A DNA stretch of 64,000 nt from Streptomyces sp. PsTaAH-137 (GTDB taxonomy: Bacteria > Actinomycetota > Actinomycetes > Streptomycetales > Streptomycetaceae). Both the position numbers and the translations under genes were made by a program. Below the pieces are notes generated by a model that did not search any database, was not told the origin of the DNA, and worked only from the letters and a program-made list of their open reading frames with translations. Shown piece after piece: positions 9,631 to 17,903 of this stretch. The stretch is taken from contig NZ_QLLY01000004.1 of NCBI RefSeq assembly GCF_003259365.1, positions 62,001 to 126,000 on the forward strand, in the 5' to 3' direction. How positions within the stretch are numbered: the stretch's first letter is position 1; each line of letters opens with the position of its first letter.

Positions 9631-11307
9631 GTGACGGACCGGGAGACCGAGGCCCCCGAGGACCGCAAGCCGCAGTCCGACGAGGCACGCAGCGCGTTCA
9701 CGCAACCCATCGGGATCGTGGCACCCGCGCCGGTGGTGGAGGAGGAATCCGGCTCGACCACCTCGGAGTTCGCGCTCCCCGAGGGGTTCAACGCGCCGCC
9801 CGCCGAGCCCGTGGAGCAGGAGGGGTCGGCGTTCACGCCGCCGCGGACGTACAGCGCCCGGCAGTCGCCGCCCGCCTTCACTCCGGCGCACGGCATTCCG
9901 GTGGTCCGGCTGACCAAAGAGGCGCCCTGGCAGGACCGGATGCGCACGATGCTGCGGCTGCCGGTCGCCGAGCGGCCCGCGCCGGAGAAGCCGCAGAAGG
10001 AGGACGACGCCGGGCCCGCCGTGCCGCGCGTGCTCGACCTGACGCTGCGTATCGGGGAGCTGCTGCTCGCCGGTGGTGAGGGCGCCGAGGACGTGGAGGC
10101 GGCGATGTTCGCCGTGTGCCGGTCCTACGGGCTCGACCGGTGCGAGCCGACGGTGACGTTCACGCTGCTGTCGATCACGTTCCAGCCGTCGCTGGTGGAC
10201 GACCCGGTGACGGCCTCGCGGACCGTGCGCCGCCGGGGCACCGACTACAACCGGCTCGCGGCCGTGTTCCGGCTGGTCGACGACATCAGCGACGAGGACG
10301 ACGAGGCCGCCCACATCTCCCTGGAGGACGCCTACCGGCGGCTCGCCGAGATCCGTCGTAACCGGCACCCCTACCCGGGCTGGGCGCTCACCGGGGCGAG
10401 CGGGCTGCTCGCCGGGTCCGCCTCGATCCTCGTCGGCGGTGACCTCATCGTGTTCGTCGCCGCGGCGATCGGCGCGATGCTGGGCGACCGGCTGGCGTGG
10501 CTGTGCGCGGGGCGCGGGTTCCCGGAGTTCTACCAGTTCACGGTGGCCGCGATGCCGCCCGCCGCGATCGGCATCCTGCTGACCCTGGCCCACAACTACG
10601 TGGATGTGCGGGCGTCCGCGGTGATCACCGGTGGGCTGTTCGCGCTGCTGCCCGGGCGGGCGCTGGTGGCCGGCGTGCAGGACGGTCTGACCGGCTTCTA
10701 CATCACGGCCGCGGCCCGGCTCCTCGAAGTCATGTACTTCTTCGTCGGCATCGTCGTCGGCGTGCTGATCATGCTGTACGTGGGGGTGCAGCTGCACGCG
10801 CAGCTCAACCCGGACGCCGAGCTGTCGGGGACCCCGCGGCCGTACTGGCAGATCGCCGCGTCGATGGCGCTGTCGCTCGCCTTCGCCGTGCTGTTGCAGC
10901 AGGAGCGGTCGACGGTGATCGCCGTGACGCTCAACGGCGGGGTCGCCTGGGTGGTCTACGGCGCCATGCACAACGCGGGCGACATCTCGCCGGTGGCGTC
11001 CACCGCCGCCGCGGCGGGGCTCGTCGGTCTGTTCGGGCAGCTCTTCTCGCGGTATCAGTTCGCTTCGGCGCTGCCGTACGTGACTGCCGCGATCGGGCCT
11101 CTGTTGCCGGGTTCCGCGACGTACTTCGGGCTGCTGGCCATTGCCCAGAGCGATGTCGACAAGGGGCTGGTGTCGCTGTCCAAGGCCGCCGCGCTTGCCA
11201 TGGCCATCGCGATCGGGGTGAACCTGGGTGGGGAGATCTCCCGCCTCTTCATCAAGTCCCCCGGCGCCGAGGGCCGCCGCGCCGCCAAGCGCACCCGGGG
11301 TTTCTAG
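9631..11307 (+). CDS. Threonine/serine exporter family membrane protein (ThrE type)
   Basis: Protein of 558 residues from a GTG start preceded by GAAGGGCGAGAAGGG. The first 130 residues are Pro/Glu-rich and look disordered. The rest joins the two halves of the ThrE family in one chain: the DUF1212 half (about 135-390, starting VLDLTLRIGELLLAGGEGAEDVE) and the DUF3815-like half (about 400-540), with roughly ten membrane segments in total. Corynebacterium ThrE exports L-threonine and L-serine; substrate identity here is inferred. It stands alone between ppa and a convergent DedA gene, and its 3' spacer contains a copy of the dispersed repeat. Confidence 0.85.
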   Translation: MTDRETEAPEDRKPQSDEARSAFTQPIGIVAPAPVVEEESGSTTSEFALPEGFNAPPAEPVEQEGSAFTPPRTYSARQSPPAFTPAHGIPVVRLTKEAPWQDRMRTMLRLPVAERPAPEKPQKEDDAGPAVPRVLDLTLRIGELLLAGGEGAEDVEAAMFAVCRSYGLDRCEPTVTFTLLSITFQPSLVDDPVTASRTVRRRGTDYNRLAAVFRLVDDISDEDDEAAHISLEDAYRRLAEIRRNRHPYPGWALTGASGLLAGSASILVGGDLIVFVAAAIGAMLGDRLAWLCAGRGFPEFYQFTVAAMPPAAIGILLTLAHNYVDVRASAVITGGLFALLPGRALVAGVQDGLTGFYITAAARLLEVMYFFVGIVVGVLIMLYVGVQLHAQLNPDAELSGTPRPYWQIAASMALSLAFAVLLQQERSTVIAVTLNGGVAWVVYGAMHNAGDISPVASTAAAAGLVGLFGQLFSRYQFASALPYVTAAIGPLLPGSATYFGLLAIAQSDVDKGLVSLSKAAALAMAIAIGVNLGGEISRLFIKSPGAEGRRAAKRTRGF

Positions 11308-11348
11308 CACCGGGTCCGCCTTTCGTCCGCGGCCCGGTGGGGGTTTCT

Positions 11349-11400
11349 CGCGCAGTTCCCCGCGCCCCTGAAGCGAGCTCCGCTCGCTCAGGGGAAGGCT
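11349..11400 (+). repeat. Dispersed repeat copy A with hairpin
   Basis: Forward copy of the repeat core (GCAGTTCCCCGCGCCCCT, inside 11349-11370), preceded by the recurring CGGCCCGGTGGGGG arm and followed by AAGCGAGCTCCGCTCGCT, which lets CCCCTGAAGCGAG fold onto CTCGCTCAGGGG with one bulge. It lies in the spacer between the convergent thrE-like and dedA-like genes. Confidence 0.75.
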
Positions 11401-11460
11401 GCGCGCAGCGCATGCCTTTGGGGGCGCGGCCGAACCACGACTCGAGGCGTGCCCGGAGGG

Positions 11461-12156
11461 CTAGCGCTTGGCGTGGCGGCCGCGCTGGGACGGGGACGGC
11501 TGGGCGGAGTCGGGGCCCGGGGCCGACGCGGCCTTCTTCGACTTGCTGCGGGCGCGCAGGAACTCGATCGCGATCGGGACCACCGAGACGAGGACGATCA
11601 GGATCAGGATCGCCTCGATGTTCTTGTGCACGAACTCGATGTTGCCCAGCCAGGACCCGAGCAGCGTCACGCCGGCGCCCCAGAGCACCCCGCCGATCAC
11701 GTTGAACGTGATGAACGAGCGGTACCGCATCCCCGAGACACCCGCGATGATCGGCGTGAAGGTGCGCACGATCGGCACGAAGCGGGCCAGGACCAGGGAC
11801 TTCGGGCCGTACTTCTCGAAGAACTCGTGGGCCTTCGTCACGTTCTCCTGCTTGAAGATCTTCGAGTCCGGCCGCTTGAACAGCGAGGGACCGACCTTCT
11901 TGCCGAAGATGTAGCCGGCCTGGTCACCGAGGATCGCGGCGACACAGATCAGCGCGATGGCCGCCCAGAGCGGGAAGTCCAGGGTGCCCGCCGTGATCAG
12001 CAGACCGCAGGTGAAGAGCAGCGAGTCGCCCGGCAGGAAGAAGCCGATCAGCAGCCCGGACTCGGCGAACACGATCAGGAGCAGACCCCAGATGCCGAAC
12101 GTGTTCAGCAGATGGTCCGGGTCCAGCCAGCTGGGTCCGAGAGCAAGTGTCATCAC
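11461..12156 (-). CDS. DedA family membrane protein
   Basis: Protein of 231 residues of the DedA (SNARE-associated/VTT) superfamily, linked in other bacteria to lipid scrambling, membrane homeostasis and resistance to cationic compounds. Visible family features are ESGLLIGFFLPGDSLLFTCG, GDQAGYIFGKKVGP and FFEKYGPKSLVLARFVPIVRTFTPIIAGVSGM, with the conserved Arg-Phe-x-Pro-x-x-Arg motif. Four to five membrane segments are evident. The C-terminus is basic and Ser/Gln-rich. The ATG at 12156 is followed by the LNTFGIWGLLLIVFAE segment. Confidence 0.9.
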   Translation of the reverse strand: MMTLALGPSWLDPDHLLNTFGIWGLLLIVFAESGLLIGFFLPGDSLLFTCGLLITAGTLDFPLWAAIALICVAAILGDQAGYIFGKKVGPSLFKRPDSKIFKQENVTKAHEFFEKYGPKSLVLARFVPIVRTFTPIIAGVSGMRYRSFITFNVIGGVLWGAGVTLLGSWLGNIEFVHKNIEAILILIVLVSVVPIAIEFLRARSKSKKAASAPGPDSAQPSPSQRGRHAKR

Positions 12157-12308
12157 GGGGCCGGACTCCTGGAGGGATAGAAAGACAACAGCAACGGCTA
12201 GGCAAAGTTACCAACGCCGGGAGAGCTTGCCAGGTTCCACCGTCCCCCTGGGACCCGGCTGTGCCGCAACTGTGCCGATCCTGTCGTTATGACCGGCCTA
12301 TGACCGCC

Positions 12309-12737
12309 CTATGACCGGACCGCGTTCGCGTGGATCGCGTCACGCAGATGCTCGGCGACGCCCTCGCCCATGGAGTCGTAGAACGCCTTGAAGCGCGCGT
12401 CGGCCACGTACATGTCGCCGAGGCAGACGTGCATCGCGTGCGGGCAGTCGTAGAACCAGCGCGAGATGTGCCGCCGGTGCTCCTCGGCGAGGTCCATGGC
12501 GGGCCCGCCGTCGGCGGCGGCGCCGGAGGCGACCAGGGCGGCGTAGCGCGCGCTCCAGTCGTCGACCTCGGCCTGGAGCCGCTTCCAGTCCTCCTTGGTG
12601 TACGAGGCGGTCCGGCGCTGCGACTCGGCGTACTCCTCGGTGCCGCCCCAGCGCTGCTCGGCCTCCTCGCGGTACTGCTCGGGGTCCTTGTCCCCGAAGA
12701 CCTCGAACCGTTCCTCGGGGGTGAGCCGGATTCCCAT
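12309..12737 (-). CDS. tipA: Internal translation product TipAS (antibiotic-binding domain alone)
   Basis: In S. lividans the antibiotic-sequestering form TipAS starts at Met110 of the same frame. Here codon 110 is also ATG (base 12737, MGIRLTPEERFEVFGD) and is preceded by GGAGG nine bases upstream, so the dual-start arrangement is conserved. The product would be 142 residues. Confidence 0.75.
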   Translation of the reverse strand: MGIRLTPEERFEVFGDKDPEQYREEAEQRWGGTEEYAESQRRTASYTKEDWKRLQAEVDDWSARYAALVASGAAADGGPAMDLAEEHRRHISRWFYDCPHAMHVCLGDMYVADARFKAFYDSMGEGVAEHLRDAIHANAVRS

Positions 12738-13064
12738 CCTCTGTGCCTCCATGGCGTGTTCGACGGCGTCGGCCATCTTCTTCAGCTTCTCGATGCGTGC
12801 GACGAGCAGGTCGTGCTGACGGCGCAGATGCTCCCGGGGATCGGTCCCCGGGTCGTCGAGCAGGGCGTGGACCTCGTCGAGCGGGAAGCCGAGTTCCCGG
12901 TAGAAGAGGATCCGCTGGAGCCGGTCGAGGTCGGGCTCGCTGTAGCGGCGGTGTCCCGCGTGGTTGCGCTCGCTCGGGACGAGCAGGCCGATCTCGTCGT
13001 AGTGGTGCAGGGTGCGCACCGTGACCCCGGCGAATCCGGCCACCTGGCCGATCGACCAGCTCAT
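12309..13064 (-). CDS. tipA: MerR-family thiopeptide-responsive regulator TipA (TipAL form)
   Basis: A 251-residue ortholog of TipAL. Residues 1-70 form a MerR helix-turn-helix (SIGQVAGFAGVTVRTLHHYDEIGLL), followed by a coiled-coil dimerisation helix and the TipAS antibiotic-binding domain. Cys207 and Cys214 are both present (FYDCPHAMHVCLGD), the positions I recall as the thiostrepton-reactive cysteines of S. lividans TipA. TipAL bound to thiopeptides activates its own promoter; the matching promoter is visible upstream. An internal start for the short form is listed separately. In Streptomyces it is an autoregulated multidrug-recognition protein. Confidence 0.94.
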   Translation of the reverse strand: MSWSIGQVAGFAGVTVRTLHHYDEIGLLVPSERNHAGHRRYSEPDLDRLQRILFYRELGFPLDEVHALLDDPGTDPREHLRRQHDLLVARIEKLKKMADAVEHAMEAQRMGIRLTPEERFEVFGDKDPEQYREEAEQRWGGTEEYAESQRRTASYTKEDWKRLQAEVDDWSARYAALVASGAAADGGPAMDLAEEHRRHISRWFYDCPHAMHVCLGDMYVADARFKAFYDSMGEGVAEHLRDAIHANAVRS

Positions 13065-13108
13065 GCGCCGCCCCCTCTCATGGGTGCCTTCCGTGCCGTA
13101 CGGGAATC

Positions 13109-13139
13109 AGCCTGACCCCTCACGCCACGTGAGGTGCAA
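13109..13139 (-). promoter_or_regulatory. tipA promoter, MerR type with 19-bp spacer
   Basis: On the minus strand TTGCAC (13134-13139) and CAGGCT (13109-13114) are exactly 19 bp apart, the overlong spacing that MerR activators correct. The spacer carries the inverted repeat CTCACG-N3-CGTGAG (13119-13133). As I recall the published ptipA sequence, both the -35 element and the repeat match it closely. Confidence 0.85.
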
Positions 13140-13209
13140 GTCGTGGCCTCCCGCGTTCGACGAGAACCTTCCGGGTGTTATGTAGGGAATGTCCGCTTAG
13201 GGTGACGGC

Positions 13210-14535
13210 GTGAGCACCCCCGCCGAAGCCGACGCCGCGACGCCACCGGATCCGCCGGCGGCCCCTCCCCCGGCGCCTCCCGCCGTGTCGGCGCGCACCC
13301 TGCTCCCGATGGTCGCGCCCGCGCTCGTCATCGGCGTCCTGTGCAGCCTGCTGTTCCTGGCGCTGAGCTGGCTCGCCGAGCGGCTCCAGGACGTGCTGTG
13401 GGGCGATCTGCCGGACGCGCTCGGCATCGGCCGCTACTCGTCCCTGTGGATCATCGTCATGCTCACCGCGACGGGCGTGCTCGTCGGGCTCGTGGTCTGG
13501 AAGGCCCCCGGGCACGCGGGCCCCGACCCGGCGACGATGGGCCTCGGCGGCGAGGCGCCGCTGAAGCTGTACGTCCTGCCGGGCCTGGCGGTGGCCGCCG
13601 CCCTGATGCTGGCCGGCGGGCCGAGCCTCGGCCCCGAGAACCCGATCATCGCGGTGAACGTGGGCCTGATGTTCTGGCTCGGCCGCACGCTCCTGCCGAA
13701 GGTGCCGGGTGCCCTGTGGCCGAACCTGGCCTCGGCGGCGACCATCGGCGCCCTGTTCGGCACGCCGGTCGCCGCCGCGCTGCTGGTCTCCGAGGCGCTC
13801 GCCGGGCGGGCGATGCCGATCAAGGGCTCGCTGTGGGACAACCTCTTCGGGCCGCTGCTCGCCGCCTCCGCGGGTGCCCTGACCACCACGCTCGTCGCCT
13901 CCCCCACCTTCGACCTGGGGCTCCCCCGGTTCACCGGACCCGGCTGGGCCGACCTGCTCTCCGCGATCGTGGTCGCGTGCGCGGCCGCCGCGCTCACCAT
14001 GACCGCCGTCTACGCCTTCCCGTACGTGCACGGCGCCTTCGGGCGGCTGGGCCACCCGATGCTGATGCTGCCCGTCGGCGGCCTGGTCCTCGGGCTGCTC
14101 GGCGCGCTCGGCGGCCATCTGACGCTGTTCAAGGGGCTCGAAGAGGTCAAGGAGATCGCCGCGGACCCGGACGGCCGCTCGGCCGGGGCGTTCGCGGTGC
14201 TGGCCGTGGTGAAGCTGGCGGCGCTGCTGATCGCCGCGTCCTGCGGGTTCCGCGGCGGACGGATCTTCCCGGCGGTCTTCGTCGGCGCCGCGTTCGGCCT
14301 GTTCGCGCACGCGCTCGTCCCCGGGGTGAACGTCTCGGTCGGTATCGCGGCGGGCGTCCTGGGCGTGCTGCTCGCCGTCACCCGGTCCGGCTGGGTCAGC
14401 CTCTTCACGGCGGCGGTCCTCGTCGCCTCGCCCGCGATCATCGCCCTCATGTGCATCGCGTCTCTGCCCGCCTGGCTCCTGGTGACGGGACGGCCGCAGA
14501 TGCAACTGTCGGAGGACGGCGCCTCGTTGCGCTGA
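13210..14535 (+). CDS. ClC-type chloride channel or transporter
   Basis: Membrane protein of 441 residues from a GTG start, with a Pro/Ala-rich first 40 residues and about ten hydrophobic segments. ClC selectivity-filter motifs are recognisable: LAGGPSLGPENP (residues about 133-144, the GxEGP-like loop, here GPENP) and GFRGGRIFPAVFVGAAFG (GxFxP-like). It lies 42 bases upstream of glutamate decarboxylase on the same strand, so the two are likely one operon. In E. coli, ClC proteins support extreme acid resistance together with glutamate decarboxylation by short-circuiting membrane potential; a similar role is inferred. The filter differs from the classic GREGP, so channel versus exchanger cannot be decided. 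Confidence 0.85.
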   Translation: MSTPAEADAATPPDPPAAPPPAPPAVSARTLLPMVAPALVIGVLCSLLFLALSWLAERLQDVLWGDLPDALGIGRYSSLWIIVMLTATGVLVGLVVWKAPGHAGPDPATMGLGGEAPLKLYVLPGLAVAAALMLAGGPSLGPENPIIAVNVGLMFWLGRTLLPKVPGALWPNLASAATIGALFGTPVAAALLVSEALAGRAMPIKGSLWDNLFGPLLAASAGALTTTLVASPTFDLGLPRFTGPGWADLLSAIVVACAAAALTMTAVYAFPYVHGAFGRLGHPMLMLPVGGLVLGLLGALGGHLTLFKGLEEVKEIAADPDGRSAGAFAVLAVVKLAALLIAASCGFRGGRIFPAVFVGAAFGLFAHALVPGVNVSVGIAAGVLGVLLAVTRSGWVSLFTAAVLVASPAIIALMCIASLPAWLLVTGRPQMQLSEDGASLR

Positions 14536-14577
14536 GCCTCACCCACCGTTCCGTAGCGGACAGAAGGAGTCACGGAC

Positions 14578-15996
14578 ATGTCGCCGCTGCATCAGAGTCC
14601 TTCGGAGAAGCCCGGCGAGCGCACGCTCGCCGTCAACCCCTTCTACGGCGAGGCCGATCCGACCGCCGGCATGACGGACGCACCGCCCAAGCACCGGCTG
14701 CCGGACAGCCCCCTCCCGCCCACGACCGCGTACCAGCTCGTCCACGACGAACTGATGCTGGACGGGAACTCCCGGCTCAACCTGGCCACCTTCGTCACCA
14801 CGTGGATGGAGCCGCAGGCCGGTGTCCTCATGGCCGAGTGCCGGGACAAGAACATGATCGACAAGGACGAGTACCCGCGGACGGCCGAGCTGGAGCGGCG
14901 CTGCGTCGCGATGCTCGCCGACCTGTGGAACGCGCCCGATCCGTCGGCCGCCGTGGGCTGCTCCACCACCGGTTCCAGCGAGGCGTGCATGCTCGCCGGG
15001 ATGGCCCTCAAGCGGCGCTGGATGAAGAAGAACGCCGACCGCTACCCGTCGCCCGAGGCCCGCCCCAACCTCGTCATGGGCGTGAACGTGCAGGTCTGCT
15101 GGGAGAAGTTCTGCAACTTCTGGGAGGTCGAGGCGCGGCAGGTGCCGATGGAGGGCGACCGGTTCCATCTCGACCCGGCGGCCGCGGCCGAGCTGTGCGA
15201 CGAGAACACCATCGGGGTCGTCGGTATCCTCGGCTCGACCTTCGACGGGTCGTACGAGCCGATCGCCGAGCTGTGCGCGGCGCTCGACGGCCTCCAGGAG
15301 CGGACGGGGCTCGACATCCCCGTGCACGTGGACGGGGCGTCGGGCGCGATGGTGGCGCCGTTCCTCGACCCGGACCTGGTCTGGGACTTCCGGCTGCCGC
15401 GCGTGGCCTCCGTCAACACCTCGGGGCACAAGTACGGCCTGGTGTACCCGGGGGTGGGCTGGGTGCTGTGGCGCACGGCGGACGCGCTGCCGGACGAGCT
15501 CGTCTTCCACGTGAACTACCTGGGCGGCGACATGCCGACGTTCGCCCTGAACTTCTCGCGGCCGGGCGCCCAGGTGGTCGCCCAGTACTACACGTTCCTG
15601 CGGCTCGGCCGCGAGGGCTACCGGGCGGTCCAGCAGGCGACCCGCGACGTGGCCCGCGGTCTCGCCGAACGGATCGAGGCGCTGGGCGACTTCCAGCTGC
15701 TCACGCGGGGCGACGAACTGCCCGTGTTCGCCTTCACGACGGCCCCCGACGTCAAGGCGTACGACGTGTTCGACGTGTCCCGGCGGCTGCGCGAGCGGGG
15801 CTGGCTGGTCCCCGCGTACACCTTCCCGGCGCACCGGCAGGATCTGGCCGTGCTGCGCGTGGTGTGCCGCAACGGCTTCTCGTCCGACCTCGGCGAGCTG
15901 CTGATCGAGGACCTGAACCGGCTGCTGCCCGAACTGCGCCGCCAGCCGCACCCGTTCACCCGGGACCGGGACGCGGCCACGGGCTTCCACCACTGA
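14578..15996 (+). CDS. gad: Glutamate decarboxylase
   Basis: PLP-dependent enzyme converting L-glutamate to GABA and CO2 while consuming a proton. The 472 residues match the GadA/GadB length. The PLP lysine is Lys285 in NTSGHKYGLVYPGVGW; other signatures are GCSTTGSSEACMLAGMALKRRW, PVHVDGASGAMVAPF and YPRTAELERRCV. AGAAGGAG lies 11 bases before the ATG at 14578. It follows the ClC gene closely. No glutamate/GABA antiporter gene (gadC) lies next to it. The C-terminus ends RDRDAATGFHH, reminiscent of the His-containing GadB tail that responds to pH. Confidence 0.95.
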   Translation: MSPLHQSPSEKPGERTLAVNPFYGEADPTAGMTDAPPKHRLPDSPLPPTTAYQLVHDELMLDGNSRLNLATFVTTWMEPQAGVLMAECRDKNMIDKDEYPRTAELERRCVAMLADLWNAPDPSAAVGCSTTGSSEACMLAGMALKRRWMKKNADRYPSPEARPNLVMGVNVQVCWEKFCNFWEVEARQVPMEGDRFHLDPAAAAELCDENTIGVVGILGSTFDGSYEPIAELCAALDGLQERTGLDIPVHVDGASGAMVAPFLDPDLVWDFRLPRVASVNTSGHKYGLVYPGVGWVLWRTADALPDELVFHVNYLGGDMPTFALNFSRPGAQVVAQYYTFLRLGREGYRAVQQATRDVARGLAERIEALGDFQLLTRGDELPVFAFTTAPDVKAYDVFDVSRRLRERGWLVPAYTFPAHRQDLAVLRVVCRNGFSSDLGELLIEDLNRLLPELRRQPHPFTRDRDAATGFHH

Positions 15997-16005
15997 GCGA
16001 GGGCG

Positions 16006-16650
16006 CTACAGCCGGTCGCCGGGGTGTCGCTCGGCCGTCGCGTACGGGTTCGCCTCGCCCTCGGCGAGCACCCCGACGAACGGCTCGCCGGCCTCGCCCG
16101 CGAAGACGTACGCCCCGCCCTCGATGCGCGCGATGAGCCCCTCGGTCCACTCCGTGCCGAAGTCCGCGGAGTGGACCCAGTAGTTCATGATCTCGCCGAT
16201 GTGCCCGAGCTGTCCGGGCCCCTCCTCGGGCGTGTAGTGCCCGGTGACGGTGGACCGCCAGGCGCCGATGGAGCGCAGCCGCTCCTTGAGCAGCGACACC
16301 GCCTCGGCGCGCGGCAGGTCCACCATGCCGCCGAGCGCGGCCACGAGGACGTCGGGCTTCTGGCCGTACGAGACCAGGGCCTCGCGCAGCAGCCGCAGGT
16401 ACTCCTCGTCGCCGCGCCCCGTGATCTCGTACTCGGTGCGCGGCGGGCCGCCGGCCGTGGACGGCGCGACCTCGTGCGCGAGGAGCAGTCCCTGCTTCGC
16501 CATCTGCTTCAGCGCGTGGTAGACGGAGCCCGGCTTGGCGTTCGACCACTCGTGCGCGCCCCAGTACTCCAGGTCGCCGCGGACCTGGTAGCCGTGCGCA
16601 CGGCCGTGCTGGCGTACGGCGTTGAGCACCAGGAGACGGATGGCTGACAT
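16006..16650 (-). CDS. PadR-family transcriptional regulator
   Basis: Protein of 214 residues with an N-terminal PadR winged helix (MSAIRLLVLNAVRQHGRAHGYQVRGDLE ... GSVYHALKQMAKQGLL) and an alpha-helical C-terminal dimerisation region. PadR proteins usually repress small detoxification or transport operons and often regulate a neighbour. It converges on gad (9-base gap) and lies 18 bases downstream of the DinB-like gene on the same strand, so these two are probably an operon. Ligand unknown. Confidence 0.9.
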   Translation of the reverse strand: MSAIRLLVLNAVRQHGRAHGYQVRGDLEYWGAHEWSNAKPGSVYHALKQMAKQGLLLAHEVAPSTAGGPPRTEYEITGRGDEEYLRLLREALVSYGQKPDVLVAALGGMVDLPRAEAVSLLKERLRSIGAWRSTVTGHYTPEEGPGQLGHIGEIMNYWVHSADFGTEWTEGLIARIEGGAYVFAGEAGEPFVGVLAEGEANPYATAERHPGDRL

Positions 16651-16668
16651 GCGCGCCAGCCTAGGGCG

Positions 16669-17199
16669 TCACTGGAAGGACAGGGCGACCAGCTCGAAGG
16701 CGGTCTTGCCGTCGAGGTTCTCGCGGATGATGTCGGCGTGGCCCGCGTGCCGGGCGGTCTCCCGGATCAGGTGCAGGGCGAGCCAGCGCAGCGAGACCTC
16801 CTGGCCGTCGGGGAACCACGGCTCGTCCGGCAGCGGGAAGGTGTCGTCGAGGCTGGGGGCCGCCCGGAAGAACTTCTCCGTGTCGGCGGCCACCTCGTCC
16901 CAGTGGGCGAGGACCGACTGCACCGACTCGCCCTCCAGGAGCCGGAACCCGTCGACGTACTCCTCGCGGCTGCGCTCGGCGGCGGTGCGCCGGGCGAGCT
17001 CGATCCAGCCCTTCTCGACGTGCGCCACGTGCTTGGCGAGGCCCACGAGGGAGAGGTCGCTCGCGGTCGGCTTCGACGACGCCTGCTCGTCGGTGAGGCC
17101 GAGCAGGGCGCGCCGGATGCCGCCGCGCTGCTCGTCGATGAAGGCGAGGAGCGCCCCCAGCTCGTCGCCGCGGGCTTCGGGGTTCACGTGCATGACCAT
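16669..17199 (-). CDS. DinB-family protein (DUF664 type)
   Basis: The start at 17199 (MVMHVNPEARGDELG) is chosen because GGAAGG precedes it; the product has 176 residues. Four-helix DinB-like features include LLAFIDEQRGGIRRALLGLTDEQ, LVGLAKHVAHVEKGW, with a candidate metal-binding His, and LALHLIRETARHAGHADIIRENLDGK, with His residues that would complete a metal site. In actinobacteria such proteins are often thiol- or metal-dependent detoxification enzymes of unknown substrate. It precedes the PadR gene by 18 bases. Confidence 0.87.
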   Translation of the reverse strand: MVMHVNPEARGDELGALLAFIDEQRGGIRRALLGLTDEQASSKPTASDLSLVGLAKHVAHVEKGWIELARRTAAERSREEYVDGFRLLEGESVQSVLAHWDEVAADTEKFFRAAPSLDDTFPLPDEPWFPDGQEVSLRWLALHLIRETARHAGHADIIRENLDGKTAFELVALSFQ

Positions 17200-17397
17200 C
17201 GGACTGCCTTCCGTCGTGCGGTGTTCTTGCTCGGTACGGACGAAGGTAGACAGACTTGCGGTCAGGTTCTGTCCGCAAGCCGGAAGCGGCCGCCCGTGTT
17301 TCGCGGCGGGAACACGCATGGCGGGCACGGACGTTCGCATGACGGGCGGCCGCCCGGGGCAGACGGTGGCAGAGCTGTAACCAGGGGAACACCCCGT

Positions 17398-17433
17398 GTG
17401 CACGTGCATCTGCCCATGCAGCTGCATGTGAAC
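17398..17433 (+). promoter_or_regulatory. Operator-like palindromes upstream of the DUF397 gene
   Basis: The 18-mer GTGCACGTGCATCTGCCC (17398-17415) recurs exactly, in the same orientation relative to the gene, upstream of the ATPase gene at 18483-18500 (minus strand). Here it is followed by a perfect 14-bp palindrome CATGCAGCTGCATG (17416-17429). Together with the rest of 17200-17556 this forms the divergent promoter region of the DinB-like and DUF397 genes; no other gene is seen in that 357-bp gap. Probable binding site of the nearby XRE regulator. Confidence 0.6.
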
Positions 17434-17556
17434 GAAGCTATGATCCTGGGCGGGTCACAGCAGCTCACCGCTGCTCCGACACGAGTCGACAGCCGTCACG
17501 GGACCGGGCGGACCAGTTCACATATGCAGCACCTACCGCACCACCGGGAGCGAACC

Positions 17557-17799
17557 GTGGACCACGTGTACAACGGCATGGCTGCCACGGAGTTGCACGG
17601 AGTGGTCTGGCAGAAGAGCCGGCACAGCAACTCCCAGGGATCCTGTGTGGAGTTCGCGAAACTGCCCGGCGGCCGGGTGGCCGTGCGCAACTCCAACTTC
17701 CCCGAGGGGCCCGCGCTCGTCTACACCCCGGCCGAGATAGCGGCGATGCTGCTCGGCGTGAAGGACGGGGAGTTCGACCATCTGGTGGCCGGCGCGTGA
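17557..17799 (+). CDS. DUF397 small protein
   Basis: The GTG start at 17557 with GGGAG upstream yields 80 residues. The DUF397 core is clear: WQKSRHSNSQGSCVEFAKLPGGRVAVRNSNFPEGPALVYTPAEIAAML. In Streptomyces these small proteins are partners of XRE/DUF5753 regulators in WhiJ/AbaA-like modules, probably acting as anti-regulators; an ATPase and an XRE protein of that type follow. Its promoter region carries an operator-like sequence shared with the ATPase gene. Confidence 0.9.
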   Translation: MDHVYNGMAATELHGVVWQKSRHSNSQGSCVEFAKLPGGRVAVRNSNFPEGPALVYTPAEIAAMLLGVKDGEFDHLVAGA

Positions 17800-17903
17800 C
17801 GACCCGCGCCGAACGGGCCCTCCCGCGGCGGGCGTTGGACCGACGCGCGTAGACACCGCACCTGCCGGTCCCCGACCGTCCGCACGCCGGGACGGGTCCG
17901 CCC

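Noticed and set aside
13341..16136. 931-codon plus-strand open frame over the ClC and gad genes
   Set aside because: Arg/Ala/Gly-rich shadow frame; the two real genes have clear motifs and Shine-Dalgarno sequences.
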